Positions 24,219-33,431 of a stretch of 64,000 nucleotides of DNA are shown piece after piece; within the stretch, counting starts at the first letter, position 1; every line of letters begins with the position of its first letter. The notes beneath the pieces were generated by a model, which worked only from the letters and a program-made list of their open reading frames with translations, did no database searches and had not been told where the DNA came from. A program made the position numbers and the translations under genes. This stretch comes from SZAS-7 sp964514655 (lineage in GTDB: Bacteria; Chlamydiota; Chlamydiia; Chlamydiales; FEN-1388), in contig CAZEQY010000011.1 in NCBI GenBank assembly GCA_964514655.1, positions 40,253 to 104,252 on the forward strand, in the 5' to 3' direction.

Positions 24219-26075
24219 TTACGCATACATTTCGGCGATTTGGGTGTCGTAGCGCTTTACGATTTCATGGCGGCGAAGCTTAAGGGTTGGGGTCATTAAG
24301 CCGTTTGCAACTGTACAGTCCTCTTGCAGCAGAGTAAACTTCTGCACGCGCTGTGCTTCAGAATCTGCTTGGGTATTAGCGCGCTTGATGCCTGCTTGAA
24401 TATAGTCTCTTAGCGCACCATCCTTCATTGCCTCTTCTACAGTTTGAGCGTTCGTAACAGCTTTAAGCTCCTGAGCAAGCTTGTTAGAATCAGGCTCAGT
24501 TTTAAGCGTCACAAGGCAGGTAAGAAAATTGCGCTTATCACCCACTACAATAGCTTGAGACAGGATGGGAAGTTCCGCTAAAATACGCCCTTCAATACGT
24601 ACCGGAGGGATATTTTCACCGCCTGATGTTTTGATAAGCTCTTTTAGTCTGCCGGTAACAGCAAGCTTACCTTGCACGAGCGTTCCCATATCACCTGTAC
24701 GCAAGAACTGCTCTTGATCAAAGGCCTGAGCAGTGGCTTCTGGATTCTTCCAGTACTCCTTAAAGATCTGATCTCCTTTAACAAGGATTTCTCCGTCATC
24801 GCCAATCTTCACCTCTGTACCAGAAAGCAGCTTCCCACCATAGCTTACAAGGCCGCTTGTCTCGCTCATACCATAGACATCAAGTATGCGAATATTAAGC
24901 CCTGCAAAAAAGCTCCTCACTTGAGGATCTAGTGAGCCGGCACCGCTTGCAGCAATTTGACATTTATCAAGACCAAGTGCCTTCTTTACCCGACCAAAGA
25001 CAATACGTTCAAACACCTTGCAAACAGTGTTAGCAAGTGGTCCTACTATAACGTCTACATAGCTTCTTTCTTCAGGCGCCTTTACCGCAATATCAGAAGC
25101 CTTTTTACCAACAGTTGAAGCAACCTGAAAAAGCATTCTTTCATGCCAAGGAGCTTGAGCTAGCTTAGCGTCCATTACCTCCTTAAACTTCTCCCACACA
25201 CGTGGGACAGCAAGAAAGTAGGTAGGCCTTGCCTGCTCTATATGCTGACGCAAATTAGTGCCTTTTAGGGCATCACTTGGTGCAATATCGATAGAAGATC
25301 CATATGTTATGGGGATAATGCAGTCTAGCTGCTGAGGGGCTATATGGCTAAGTGGTAGGTAGTTGATGCCGTGGGATGTATTTGTAAACTGAAAGTCGGA
25401 TCCTGCAACTTTTGCAGGGTTAAGGAGGTTGCCATGAGTAAGAGCAGCTGCCTTTGGCATACCTGTAGTACCGCTTGTAAAGATGAGCGAGCAGACATCT
25501 TCTGCCTTTTGTTTTGCAATTCGTCTTTGTAACTTGTCATCACTCACACTTGTTCCAAGCTGTAAAAATGCATCCCAAGTAATAACTTTAGCAGGAAGTT
25601 TCTTTACGCTATTTGGCATAGCATTCATCACTACAAAGTAGCTTATTACCTTCGTTTTTAGGCCCTCATATTTTTTAAGCTGCGCTTCATCTTCTACCAC
25701 AACTACTTTAGCACCGCTTGATATAGCTGCATGCTTGCTCAACTCAGGGTTATTTGTAGGATAGACGCCAGCGCTAATAGCATTTGCTAAGATAGCGCCC
25801 AAGTTTGCAAAAAGCCACCTGGGCGAGTTTGAGCCCTGAATAGTAACTGCGGAGCGATTTTTAGACTTTACGCCGCAAGCAATAAGAGCCTTTGCAAACT
25901 GTGATGCTTGCTCAGAATACTGCTGCCACGTATATTGTACCTGCTCAAACTTACTTGAAAAGTCTTTTGCGTCAGAAGACACCCCCTCTCGAGGTACTGT
26001 ATGCCGTATAGCAAGATTGGAACCAAAAGCCTGCACCGTAGCATTAAACATGCCTGAAACTGTTGTAGAACTCAT
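24219..26075 (-). CDS. Long-chain acyl-CoA synthetase (AMP-forming)
   Basis: The 618-residue protein shows the adenylate-forming enzyme motifs in order: SLIFTSGTTGMPKAAALTHGN (P-loop, about 196-216), INYLPLSHI, VYGMSETSGLVSYG, LRTGDMG and GRLKELIKTSGGENIPP with the following C-terminal lid. It is of the long FadD15/ACSBG-like type that activates fatty acids with ATP and CoA at membranes. Chlamydiae scavenge host fatty acids this way. AAGAGGT upstream of the ATG is a good ribosome binding site. Confidence 0.92.
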   Translation of the reverse strand: MSSTTVSGMFNATVQAFGSNLAIRHTVPREGVSSDAKDFSSKFEQVQYTWQQYSEQASQFAKALIACGVKSKNRSAVTIQGSNSPRWLFANLGAILANAISAGVYPTNNPELSKHAAISSGAKVVVVEDEAQLKKYEGLKTKVISYFVVMNAMPNSVKKLPAKVITWDAFLQLGTSVSDDKLQRRIAKQKAEDVCSLIFTSGTTGMPKAAALTHGNLLNPAKVAGSDFQFTNTSHGINYLPLSHIAPQQLDCIIPITYGSSIDIAPSDALKGTNLRQHIEQARPTYFLAVPRVWEKFKEVMDAKLAQAPWHERMLFQVASTVGKKASDIAVKAPEERSYVDVIVGPLANTVCKVFERIVFGRVKKALGLDKCQIAASGAGSLDPQVRSFFAGLNIRILDVYGMSETSGLVSYGGKLLSGTEVKIGDDGEILVKGDQIFKEYWKNPEATAQAFDQEQFLRTGDMGTLVQGKLAVTGRLKELIKTSGGENIPPVRIEGRILAELPILSQAIVVGDKRNFLTCLVTLKTEPDSNKLAQELKAVTNAQTVEEAMKDGALRDYIQAGIKRANTQADSEAQRVQKFTLLQEDCTVANGLMTPTLKLRRHEIVKRYDTQIAEMYA

Positions 26076-26141
26076 ACCAATACCTCTTTTATTGAAATAA
26101 AAGATTAAGCATAATTGAGTAACAATTTTTAAGGAAGAATT

Positions 26142-27110
26142 ATGAGAGATGTACTATGGAAGCGACAACGCATTGTAGAGGCCATACGTCGCGACCTGTA
26201 TAACGAAGATTTTCTTGAGGTAGAAACTCCCCTTCTCGTCAAGGGCACCTGCCCTGATGTACACATAGAGTCAATGCAAGTGGGCGATGGCTACCTGATA
26301 ACTTCTACCGAATACCAGATAAAGCGCCTGATGGCAGAGGGGTTTACAAAGGTTTTTACGCTCACTAAAAATTTTAGAGCACACGATACAGGCCGCTACC
26401 ACAGCCCTGAATTTACTATGCTTGAGTGGGCGCGCACTAATGTGAGCCTAGAAAGCATAGAAGAAGATGCCATACGCTTTATCCGTAAAGCCTTATTCGC
26501 CCTAAAGCCTGACGGCTCTACTATTTGCTTTAACAACCATATCATCGATTTAGCTAAACCCTGGCAGCGGCTCACTGTGCGCGATGCCTTTAAGATCCAT
26601 CTTGGGCTAGAAGATCTGCAAGACTTTTCTCTAGAAGCACTCTTACGAGCTATCAAGAAAACAAATATATCCATCCCACAAGGCTTTGAGCAGGATAAAT
26701 ACCTGGTACTTTCCTATCTGTTTGAACAGCTACAAGGCCATCTAGGGCTATCTACACCCACATTTTTGCAAAAGTGGCCGGCCTACCTTACAACATCAGC
26801 ACCAATCTCTCAAGATGACCCGGATATAGCTGAGCGTAGCGAACTGTATATCGGCGGCATAGAAGTGGCAGATGGCTTTCCCTTTCTTTGCGACGCTACT
26901 CTCCAGCGAAAGCTCTTTGCCGCGGGGTGCAGTATCCGCAAAAGCCTTGGTAAACCCCCTGTTACCATCGATGAAAAGTATTTAGAAACACTCGATGCAG
27001 GCCTGCCACCGGGCGCCGGCATGGCCCTTGGTATAGACCGTCTTGTCATGATACTTACAGGCTCAAAGTGCCTTGCAGATGTACAGTCCTTTACGTGGGA
27101 TACAGTTTAG
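26142..27110 (+). CDS. epmA: EF-P beta-lysylation ligase EpmA (GenX/PoxA)
   Basis: At 322 residues this is a class II lysyl-tRNA synthetase core without the anticodon-binding domain, as in EpmA. Motif 2 is seen in TKNFRAHDTGRYHSPEFTMLEW and motif 3 in GAGMALGIDRLVMIL. IGGIEVADGFPFL contributes the substrate pocket. EpmA attaches beta-lysine to elongation factor P, normally with EpmB. Neither epmB nor efp is in the window. The gene overlaps the convergent orphan by four bases. Confidence 0.92.
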   Translation: MRDVLWKRQRIVEAIRRDLYNEDFLEVETPLLVKGTCPDVHIESMQVGDGYLITSTEYQIKRLMAEGFTKVFTLTKNFRAHDTGRYHSPEFTMLEWARTNVSLESIEEDAIRFIRKALFALKPDGSTICFNNHIIDLAKPWQRLTVRDAFKIHLGLEDLQDFSLEALLRAIKKTNISIPQGFEQDKYLVLSYLFEQLQGHLGLSTPTFLQKWPAYLTTSAPISQDDPDIAERSELYIGGIEVADGFPFLCDATLQRKLFAAGCSIRKSLGKPPVTIDEKYLETLDAGLPPGAGMALGIDRLVMILTGSKCLADVQSFTWDTV

Positions 27111-28921
27111 GGTTTTATAAAGACAGGAAGCAAATGGGCTTTAGCATATTCAAATACCGCTTTAAGCTCAGTCTCTGAGCCAAATTTGAATCGTTCTAAT
27201 TTATCCAGCTCATTAAATATTTTTTGGGAGATGACAATTCCGGTAGGATAGACGCCGCCCTTTTTGCCGCCGCCCGTTGCTTCAATATCGAGGTTAATTT
27301 CATTCCAACCAAATTCGGATTCGGATAAAGCAGCCCCCGTTTGGCCTACAAGCTCCTGCGGACTCACAAGAGATTCTGGCCAGCTCACAAAGTCCATTTC
27401 TTCATTTTCATCGCTATCCCAGCCACGAAATGTGGCAGGAACAGCCTGCAGGGCTGCTTCCAAGCTATGTAGCTTGCCTACAACACCTTGAGACTCTTCC
27501 TTACTTGTAGGAAATAGCATTTTAAAGAGTTTTTGCGGCTGTAGCACATCTGTAAGGTATGCCCTTGCTTGCACAAGCTCATTATATTCTTTAGAGCCTG
27601 GTTTTAGCCTTTTCATAGCACTTTCTAGTCCCGGAAAAAGCTCACTTACTGGATCTAACCCCTGCTCGTAAATAGGCACCAAGGTACGTATAAGCATTCC
27701 AAGCTTAAGACGCGGCCTGTTTACAAGGGATCGCGCCTTTTCAAGCTCTTCTCTATCAGGAATCCCTTTAATGTCCGCACCCTGCAAAAGCTCTGCAAAT
27801 TCTTCCTCATCAACATCGGGAAGGTTGCAGCCATCTATTAGCCTATCGACATCGTCAGGATCTTCAAGTGGGCTTTTCGTACCTCGAAGTATTCCAAGAA
27901 CCTCTTCCTTTTCAGGAACATCCGTATGCATAAGGGCATCGATAATTCTGTAGCGCACAAGTTCTGTCTTCAATTCGCGGCCAACTTGCGTATACTCTAT
28001 TAATAACTCTTCAAGTTCATCAGCATCTTTGCTAGAAAGGTTCTCTACAAGCTTTGAAAGATTGTTAGGCGTAGGCCTTTTAAGGTATTTCTCTAAGTTT
28101 GCATCGTCAGGCTCTATTCGTTGAAAGAGCTGAATAGTAAGTCTATTAAACCTATCAAGTAGTGTGTAGGGCACAAAAACTGCTGCACCAGGGGCGTGGT
28201 TAAGAATACCCCTAAAAGCCTGTTCAGCACTATCTATCTCGCCACTTATTGTCATCATGCGCCTTGCAGTATCATACCACTCGGTTCTTTCTTGCATGGT
28301 GTTTTCTTTGTAGCGCGGAGAGCGTATGTCCTGTTCTTGGGTATGCACAACGGTGTGAGGCTCTACATGTAGTACAAGAAAGACTTTTTGCTCTTCCATA
28401 AAATAGGCTGTATGTTCATTCACGGCAGATATTGACAGTGTTTCACTGTAGTTTGATGCAAGAAGTGAATCTGAAAATCCACCAATACCCCGCATAGAAT
28501 CTGCGCATCCGAGAAATAAAAAGTGCTCAGGCAAAACCCAGGCAGTGAATTTTTGTCCATCAAGAGCCACTTCCGTAGGCTTGCAGGTTTTTTCGGGGCG
28601 AGACGCAAGGGTATCTGCAAATCTATTAGCAAGCTCCATCATCACCTGAAAGCGCTTATAGGAGGGAATATGTTCGAGTGTAGAGCCAAAAAGAACTGTA
28701 CGAAGCACTTCGACCTTTTGGGCAGTATCAGGTGTGCTAGAAAGTACTTTGATAGTCTTTTGAACAAGAGTTATGGTGGCGTCTTTTTCCTGGCTTGTAA
28801 GGCCGGCTATTTGCTTCCAAATTCCAGGGGCTTTTGCAGCCGTTTCCTTAGAAAGGGGCTGGTCGCTTGCAATTTCCTCAATAAAATCCTTAAAAGCCCG
28901 GCTGTCAAAGGGGGTGACCAT
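27107..28921 (-). CDS. Orphan 604-residue protein, candidate effector
   Basis: No family was recognised. The protein is soluble, lacks a signal peptide and begins MVTPFDSRAF, close to the MVTPSSP start of the orphan at 46288. The central part (about 280-460) is Glu/Leu-rich and helical, including SSKDADELEELLIEY and a run of short acidic helices. A glycine-containing block GGKKGGVYPTGIVIS lies near residue 553. AAGGAG precedes the start. It is divergent from the 29002 gene with a perfect palindrome between them, which suggests shared regulation. Confidence 0.65.
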   Translation of the reverse strand: MVTPFDSRAFKDFIEEIASDQPLSKETAAKAPGIWKQIAGLTSQEKDATITLVQKTIKVLSSTPDTAQKVEVLRTVLFGSTLEHIPSYKRFQVMMELANRFADTLASRPEKTCKPTEVALDGQKFTAWVLPEHFLFLGCADSMRGIGGFSDSLLASNYSETLSISAVNEHTAYFMEEQKVFLVLHVEPHTVVHTQEQDIRSPRYKENTMQERTEWYDTARRMMTISGEIDSAEQAFRGILNHAPGAAVFVPYTLLDRFNRLTIQLFQRIEPDDANLEKYLKRPTPNNLSKLVENLSSKDADELEELLIEYTQVGRELKTELVRYRIIDALMHTDVPEKEEVLGILRGTKSPLEDPDDVDRLIDGCNLPDVDEEEFAELLQGADIKGIPDREELEKARSLVNRPRLKLGMLIRTLVPIYEQGLDPVSELFPGLESAMKRLKPGSKEYNELVQARAYLTDVLQPQKLFKMLFPTSKEESQGVVGKLHSLEAALQAVPATFRGWDSDENEEMDFVSWPESLVSPQELVGQTGAALSESEFGWNEINLDIEATGGGKKGGVYPTGIVISQKIFNELDKLERFKFGSETELKAVFEYAKAHLLPVFIKP

Positions 28922-28962
28922 AGTCCGTTTCTCCTTATACTTACATTTTACATGAACCTTAA

Positions 28963-28986
28963 AATATTTACTATATAGTAAATATT
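28963..28986. promoter_or_regulatory. Perfect 24-bp palindrome between divergent orphan genes
   Basis: The half-site AATATTTACTAT is followed directly by its exact reverse complement. It is centred at 28974/28975, 42 bp upstream of the leftward start at 28921 and some 15 bp before the rightward start. The rightward TATAGT (-10-like) lies inside it. This position is typical of an operator bound by a dimeric repressor controlling both genes. Confidence 0.6.
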
Positions 28987-29001
28987 GTGTATACTGAGGG
29001 T

Positions 29002-30279
29002 ATGGAACCTACGAGTGCCCGAGAGAACTTTTCTGAGAATATCTCTACCCCTCCCGCTCTAGACGCCCTGCGTGAAAAAGTTGGGGATGTGTATAGAGAT
29101 GTCTCAAACCGCTCAAAGCAGGCTCTAGAACCTGCCAAATTGCATGCCTACACCCCAAGCCACCCCACAGCCACACAGCTTGTACAGCATATGCAAATAG
29201 CAAAGCGCCTCCGGGGACTTACTCACTCACAGCAAGAAAAAATAGTCCACGCATGCATACAGGCTTATAAAGAGAGTATGGAAGCCTTTGAAACGACTTT
29301 AGGAGAACTTGCAGCAAAGCATCCCGATGCTCAAGCTGCTGCTTTAGAAATGGCAAGGCGACTTGCCAAGATAGCAAAAGCCTACTATGAAGTGCTGACA
29401 AAAGAAGATAGCGGTCATATGAAAGAACTAAAAATCAGGCTTGGAACGGCTTTAGAATTTGCTACCTATGCCGAAGGCAAAAGCAGCGGAAGCGTAGGAT
29501 TTAACCCTATTGCCATTGAAAAGGTGCTGGAAGGTGGCAACCTTCGCGAAGTTATGATGCTCATCTATGCATCTGTTTGGACGATGCTCCCAAAGATTTT
29601 TTCGGATCCTAGCCTTACAGCAAAGGTAAATAGCAAATTAGAAGGCTTTCAGCTTAATATGAAGGCAATACAGGAGCGTGGGACTGACGTTTTTGCTCAG
29701 AGCTCCCCCCTTGCAGCCTTTAGAAAAGCTGGCGGCAGGATTGCCATGCAGGCACCACCCGAAGCAAGAAGCGTATCTGACTTATCCCTCCGAGAAGCCC
29801 GTGCAGCTTTTTCACTTATTACTGAACAAGAATTTACGAGCAGGAAGGACCATCTTGTCGAGTGGGTAAGAGGCAAGGATATGTTTCGGGTGGATGAGGG
29901 TTCTGATTTTTATAAAAAAGCTGTGCAGTTAGGTGGTATTCCTGTAGTTACTGGTCCCTCTGGCACTGTGGATGGCTTTTTGCAGGCCGCACACTACCTC
30001 AATATGCACAAACAGCAAAACGCCCTCCTACTTGCTCTTAGCGGCTGGATGATTCAAGGAGGCGATCATAGCTACCACGAAGTTCGAGAAGCAGCATCCT
30101 GGCACGGTATACCCTATACGCCGGGACCAGAAGCGTACGAGGAGACATATGACCCTGATTTTCAAAATTTAATTACTGATAATATGAACAGTCAGGGAAA
30201 GCGCCTTCCTGGCTATTACCTTGGGGCTGAATATCAGTATAAAGTCGCCCAAGACCTAGGGTTTGTAAAAAAACCTTGA
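29002..30279 (+). CDS. Orphan 425-residue protein, candidate effector
   Basis: Two starts are possible: GTG 28987 and ATG 29002. I prefer the ATG because it gives MEPTSARENF, like the MEPT start of the 22322 gene. The GAGGG motif is close to it, so spacing is poor and a leaderless message is possible. The N-terminal ~270 residues are helical. The C-terminal ~110 residues look enzymatic: GIPVVTGPSGTVDGFLQAA, then SGWMIQGGDHSYHEVREAA and IPYTPGPEAYE. I could not assign a fold. It is followed by an ADP-ribosylglycohydrolase gene. Confidence 0.65.
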   Translation: MEPTSARENFSENISTPPALDALREKVGDVYRDVSNRSKQALEPAKLHAYTPSHPTATQLVQHMQIAKRLRGLTHSQQEKIVHACIQAYKESMEAFETTLGELAAKHPDAQAAALEMARRLAKIAKAYYEVLTKEDSGHMKELKIRLGTALEFATYAEGKSSGSVGFNPIAIEKVLEGGNLREVMMLIYASVWTMLPKIFSDPSLTAKVNSKLEGFQLNMKAIQERGTDVFAQSSPLAAFRKAGGRIAMQAPPEARSVSDLSLREARAAFSLITEQEFTSRKDHLVEWVRGKDMFRVDEGSDFYKKAVQLGGIPVVTGPSGTVDGFLQAAHYLNMHKQQNALLLALSGWMIQGGDHSYHEVREAASWHGIPYTPGPEAYEETYDPDFQNLITDNMNSQGKRLPGYYLGAEYQYKVAQDLGFVKKP

Positions 30280-30328
30280 TTTATCTCCCCATTATATGCT
30301 AATATAACTTTCTTTAATAAGGTGTCTT

Positions 30329-31558
30329 GTGAGTGTTTTTGCTTGTTTAGCACTTGGCGCATATGGCGATACTCTCGGTTTTGGTTCCGGGACTCATGAT
30401 GGCTCATGGGAACTTTGCGGATCCACAAAACACATTTGCAAAATCATTCAAAAACATTATCAAGGATCATACCGCAATATTCCATTCATGAGGGAACACT
30501 GGACAGTCTCAGACGACACGTTATTGCACCTTATGCATGCCAAAGTATTGGCAAAACACCCTACCCTTACCGGTGATGAACTTATCGAAAAAATTGCCCA
30601 TAAGCTTGTAAAGACTGTCGGCAAACACTGCAGAGATGACACAAACGAACGTTCGTTTGGAACATCCACAAGAAGAAGCTATCTATCACTTAAAGACCAT
30701 CCCACAAGCTGGAAAGAGCATGTACGCTACCGTGAAGAATCTTGCGGCTGCGGAGGCGCTATGAGGGGCATGATCTTGGGCCATCGTTTTTTTGGCAGAG
30801 ACAGGCGAGCAACACTTGTTGAAGTTGCCCTAAAGACAGGACTTCTAACAAATCCAAGTGTAGTAGGAGTATCAGGATGCCTAGCAACTGCGATACTTAC
30901 AGCATTTGCTAAAGAAGATATGGCCGTACAAGAATGGGGAAAAAAGCTTTTAGAGGCATTTGAACAGGCAAGGCAGTTTTTCAATATGGAGCATAAAGCT
31001 CATGCTAGCGGCAACTACCATAAGCTTGTTGAGAGCCTCTCAAAAGAACCCGAATGGCTAAAGCTACAAAAAAACTGGAAGATGTACTTTAGAGAAATTG
31101 GCTTTACAGCCGGTCAAATCCCCCCTAGAAAAACCTTCCCAGGCACTTTAACAGATCGCGACGAACTTCATAAAAAAATAGAAACCGCGATTACAGAACA
31201 GCAGTCAGAAGAGCTTACTATTGGCGATAGGGGCGACACCTCAGTGATGCTTGCCTTGCATGGCTTTTTGTTGGGAGTTAGAATGGTGCTAGACCATTAT
31301 ACAAATGAAACAAATACCACTCCGAGCAACTTGCGAAAGCTTTACGATGCTCTTTCAGAAAAAGATAGACAAGCTATTGTCGACAAAATAGTGGAGTTCA
31401 CAATCATCCACGGAGGCGATAACGACTCTACAGGTGGTATAGCGCTCTCATTATTTGGCACAGTATTTGGTACTGCAGGTGTAGATGAAGCACAGATTAA
31501 TCAAATAGAAGTACTAGACAAAATCCGCGAAGTTGCTTCTTCTACCTGTTTTAATTAA
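30329..31558 (+). CDS. ADP-ribosylglycohydrolase (DraG/ARH family)
   Basis: Starting at GTG 30329, the 409-residue protein shows GAYGDTLGF at 10-18, the first metal-site motif SDDT at 61-64 and the second, HGGDNDSTGG, at 361-370. These Asp/Thr residues hold the two magnesium ions that release ADP-ribose from arginine, serine or other sites. CGCGGAMRGMILGH corresponds to the conserved loop around GAxMR. The enzyme is longer than DraG (~300). It could reverse ADP-ribosylation of bacterial proteins or act on host targets. Its stop overlaps that of the convergent SIS gene. Confidence 0.9.
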   Translation: MSVFACLALGAYGDTLGFGSGTHDGSWELCGSTKHICKIIQKHYQGSYRNIPFMREHWTVSDDTLLHLMHAKVLAKHPTLTGDELIEKIAHKLVKTVGKHCRDDTNERSFGTSTRRSYLSLKDHPTSWKEHVRYREESCGCGGAMRGMILGHRFFGRDRRATLVEVALKTGLLTNPSVVGVSGCLATAILTAFAKEDMAVQEWGKKLLEAFEQARQFFNMEHKAHASGNYHKLVESLSKEPEWLKLQKNWKMYFREIGFTAGQIPPRKTFPGTLTDRDELHKKIETAITEQQSEELTIGDRGDTSVMLALHGFLLGVRMVLDHYTNETNTTPSNLRKLYDALSEKDRQAIVDKIVEFTIIHGGDNDSTGGIALSLFGTVFGTAGVDEAQINQIEVLDKIREVASSTCFN

Positions 31559-33393
31559 GTCCCGTTCCAATCGATATCATCGTTATTGTCCCTTAAGGTT
31601 TTGGCCACTATGTCAAGATCTGCTACAGATCGCTTTAACACAAACATCTGGAGCATAAGCTTGACCGGCGATAGCCTAATGCCTAGTTCCTTTTGCCTTA
31701 CAACAAGATGAATAAGTTGTATGTATAGCTCTTCATCAGTGTAGGGAAGGCTCATACCATATTTAAGTTTCCACACCATTTTTACAAGGCGCATCACTCT
31801 ATCGAGTAATTTTTGATTAGAAGGGCGAACATCGACCATTAGATTGCCAATGACTTTGTTCATCAACACCATCGACATATTTGACATGATGTTAAGCACC
31901 TGTTTAAGTAGCAGCGCTTCGGTAAGCCCTACCTCATCTTTTGGCAGGTTATCAAAGCATAAAAAGGCGTTAAAGCCATTTGTAAAGGTTGCTCTATTTG
32001 CATCATCTAGCTCTTCATCACATAAGAGGATAAGCCCAGTTTGAGCTTCATCCTTACTTGCAGCATATAAATTGCCTGCAAGCCGTGGCGGAATTGCACC
32101 ATCTTCTACCTTTGCAACACCTATGACAAAGTTGCCTTTTCCTGTTGGACGGTTACTATAGCAATGAGCACCTTCAGCCTCTTTTGCAAGCAAAAACTCT
32201 TGCGTATCAGCTTCATCTGCAACATGCACTTCCCTTCCTAAAAGCGCTTTCCAGGCATGTTTATTATGTATTTCTCCCACTAAAAAGGCAGCATACTCAG
32301 CCATTTGTTCATCTTCATGTTCTCGAGGTGGTGGGTTTAGAAAGTAGGTCGGGGGCATTTCAGTAACATCTATAAAGACTGTACGCATATATCGAGCAAC
32401 AGAAAGAAATGTTAGATAGCCTAACTTAGTCTCATCTTTATCTCTTCTAAAATTGGCATCGGGATTTGAAAAAACCTCTTTTGCAATACGGCAAAAGGGC
32501 TCCATGTTCACAAACTGTTCTTCAATCCTTCTTAACACCACTTTAAGGTTAGCTAAAAGCTGCTGTGGATACTGCCCTGCCAATGTATCTTTTCCAGAAG
32601 CTTTATAAAGCGCAGATGCTACTAAAGCTCCTAAACAAGATTGAGCGAGGGTTGCAGCTTGCAGGCGAGTAGAGCCGGCAATTGCTTGAGCGCCGATATC
32701 AACGCAAAGGGGAATGACGCCGCTACCAAAAAGATCATTCGTTCGCTTTGGAACTTTGTTGCTATTAAAAAAATAAAAAACATCAGCGCCTGCTTTTTTG
32801 GCACCTTCAGCGAAGCCTACATTACATTTTGCAGAGCCACTTGCAGAAATAAGAAACACAACATCTTTAGCGGATATATTGTTAGCACTAACTGCCTCAG
32901 CGCCTGCCTTTTCAGAATCTTCAAAGTGCTCTTTTGCCCGCATCATTGTTGAATCACCGCCGGCAATTATACCATAAATCAGATCTGCATAACCCGGAAA
33001 TGCCTCAGCAAGCAATGCTGCAATATTTATACCCACACGACCACTAGAGCCTGCTCCAAAAAAGACCACGCGGCCACCAGCTTGCAGCTTTTCGGCCAAG
33101 AGCCTGATATATTTTTCAATTTGAGGGATAAATTCCTTTAGGCCATCAACTACTTTAGCATCCACCGCTAAAAGAAGCCCCATAGCTCCTTGTAAGTCGC
33201 TTTTTGCAAGATCGCTTAAATTTTTAGTAATCTCGTGCGCCTGTTCAGTACTCGTTGATTCTAGGTTAAACTGCTCGCGAAACACTGCAAATGGTAAATA
33301 GCCATCAGGTAAAGCTGAAGTAGCAGAAGCCACATTATGTGTACCTTGCATGCTCGGATAAACACGGTGTAGGCCAGTAGGAGCAGCTTGCAT
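31555..33393 (-). CDS. Double-SIS protein of the GCKR/MurQ type
   Basis: ATG 33393 lies at proper distance from AAGGG; an ATG six bases earlier is too close. The first sugar-isomerase (SIS) domain has VVFFGAGSSGRVGINIAALL near 100-120, the Ser/Thr-rich LISASGSAKCNVGFAEGAKKAG and AIAGSTRLQAATLAQ, matching MurNAc-6-phosphate etherase and glucokinase regulatory protein. A second SIS-like half and a helical lid follow, as in GCKR. It may bind or cleave phosphosugars such as MurNAc-6-P or fructose-6-P. It is the last gene of the deacetylase operon, 38 bp after the MFS stop. Confidence 0.78.
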   Translation of the reverse strand: MQAAPTGLHRVYPSMQGTHNVASATSALPDGYLPFAVFREQFNLESTSTEQAHEITKNLSDLAKSDLQGAMGLLLAVDAKVVDGLKEFIPQIEKYIRLLAEKLQAGGRVVFFGAGSSGRVGINIAALLAEAFPGYADLIYGIIAGGDSTMMRAKEHFEDSEKAGAEAVSANNISAKDVVFLISASGSAKCNVGFAEGAKKAGADVFYFFNSNKVPKRTNDLFGSGVIPLCVDIGAQAIAGSTRLQAATLAQSCLGALVASALYKASGKDTLAGQYPQQLLANLKVVLRRIEEQFVNMEPFCRIAKEVFSNPDANFRRDKDETKLGYLTFLSVARYMRTVFIDVTEMPPTYFLNPPPREHEDEQMAEYAAFLVGEIHNKHAWKALLGREVHVADEADTQEFLLAKEAEGAHCYSNRPTGKGNFVIGVAKVEDGAIPPRLAGNLYAASKDEAQTGLILLCDEELDDANRATFTNGFNAFLCFDNLPKDEVGLTEALLLKQVLNIMSNMSMVLMNKVIGNLMVDVRPSNQKLLDRVMRLVKMVWKLKYGMSLPYTDEELYIQLIHLVVRQKELGIRLSPVKLMLQMFVLKRSVADLDIVAKTLRDNNDDIDWNGT

Positions 33394-33431
33394 AGTCATT
33401 CCCTTAATTTTTTTGGGCTAACAGTGTAGCA

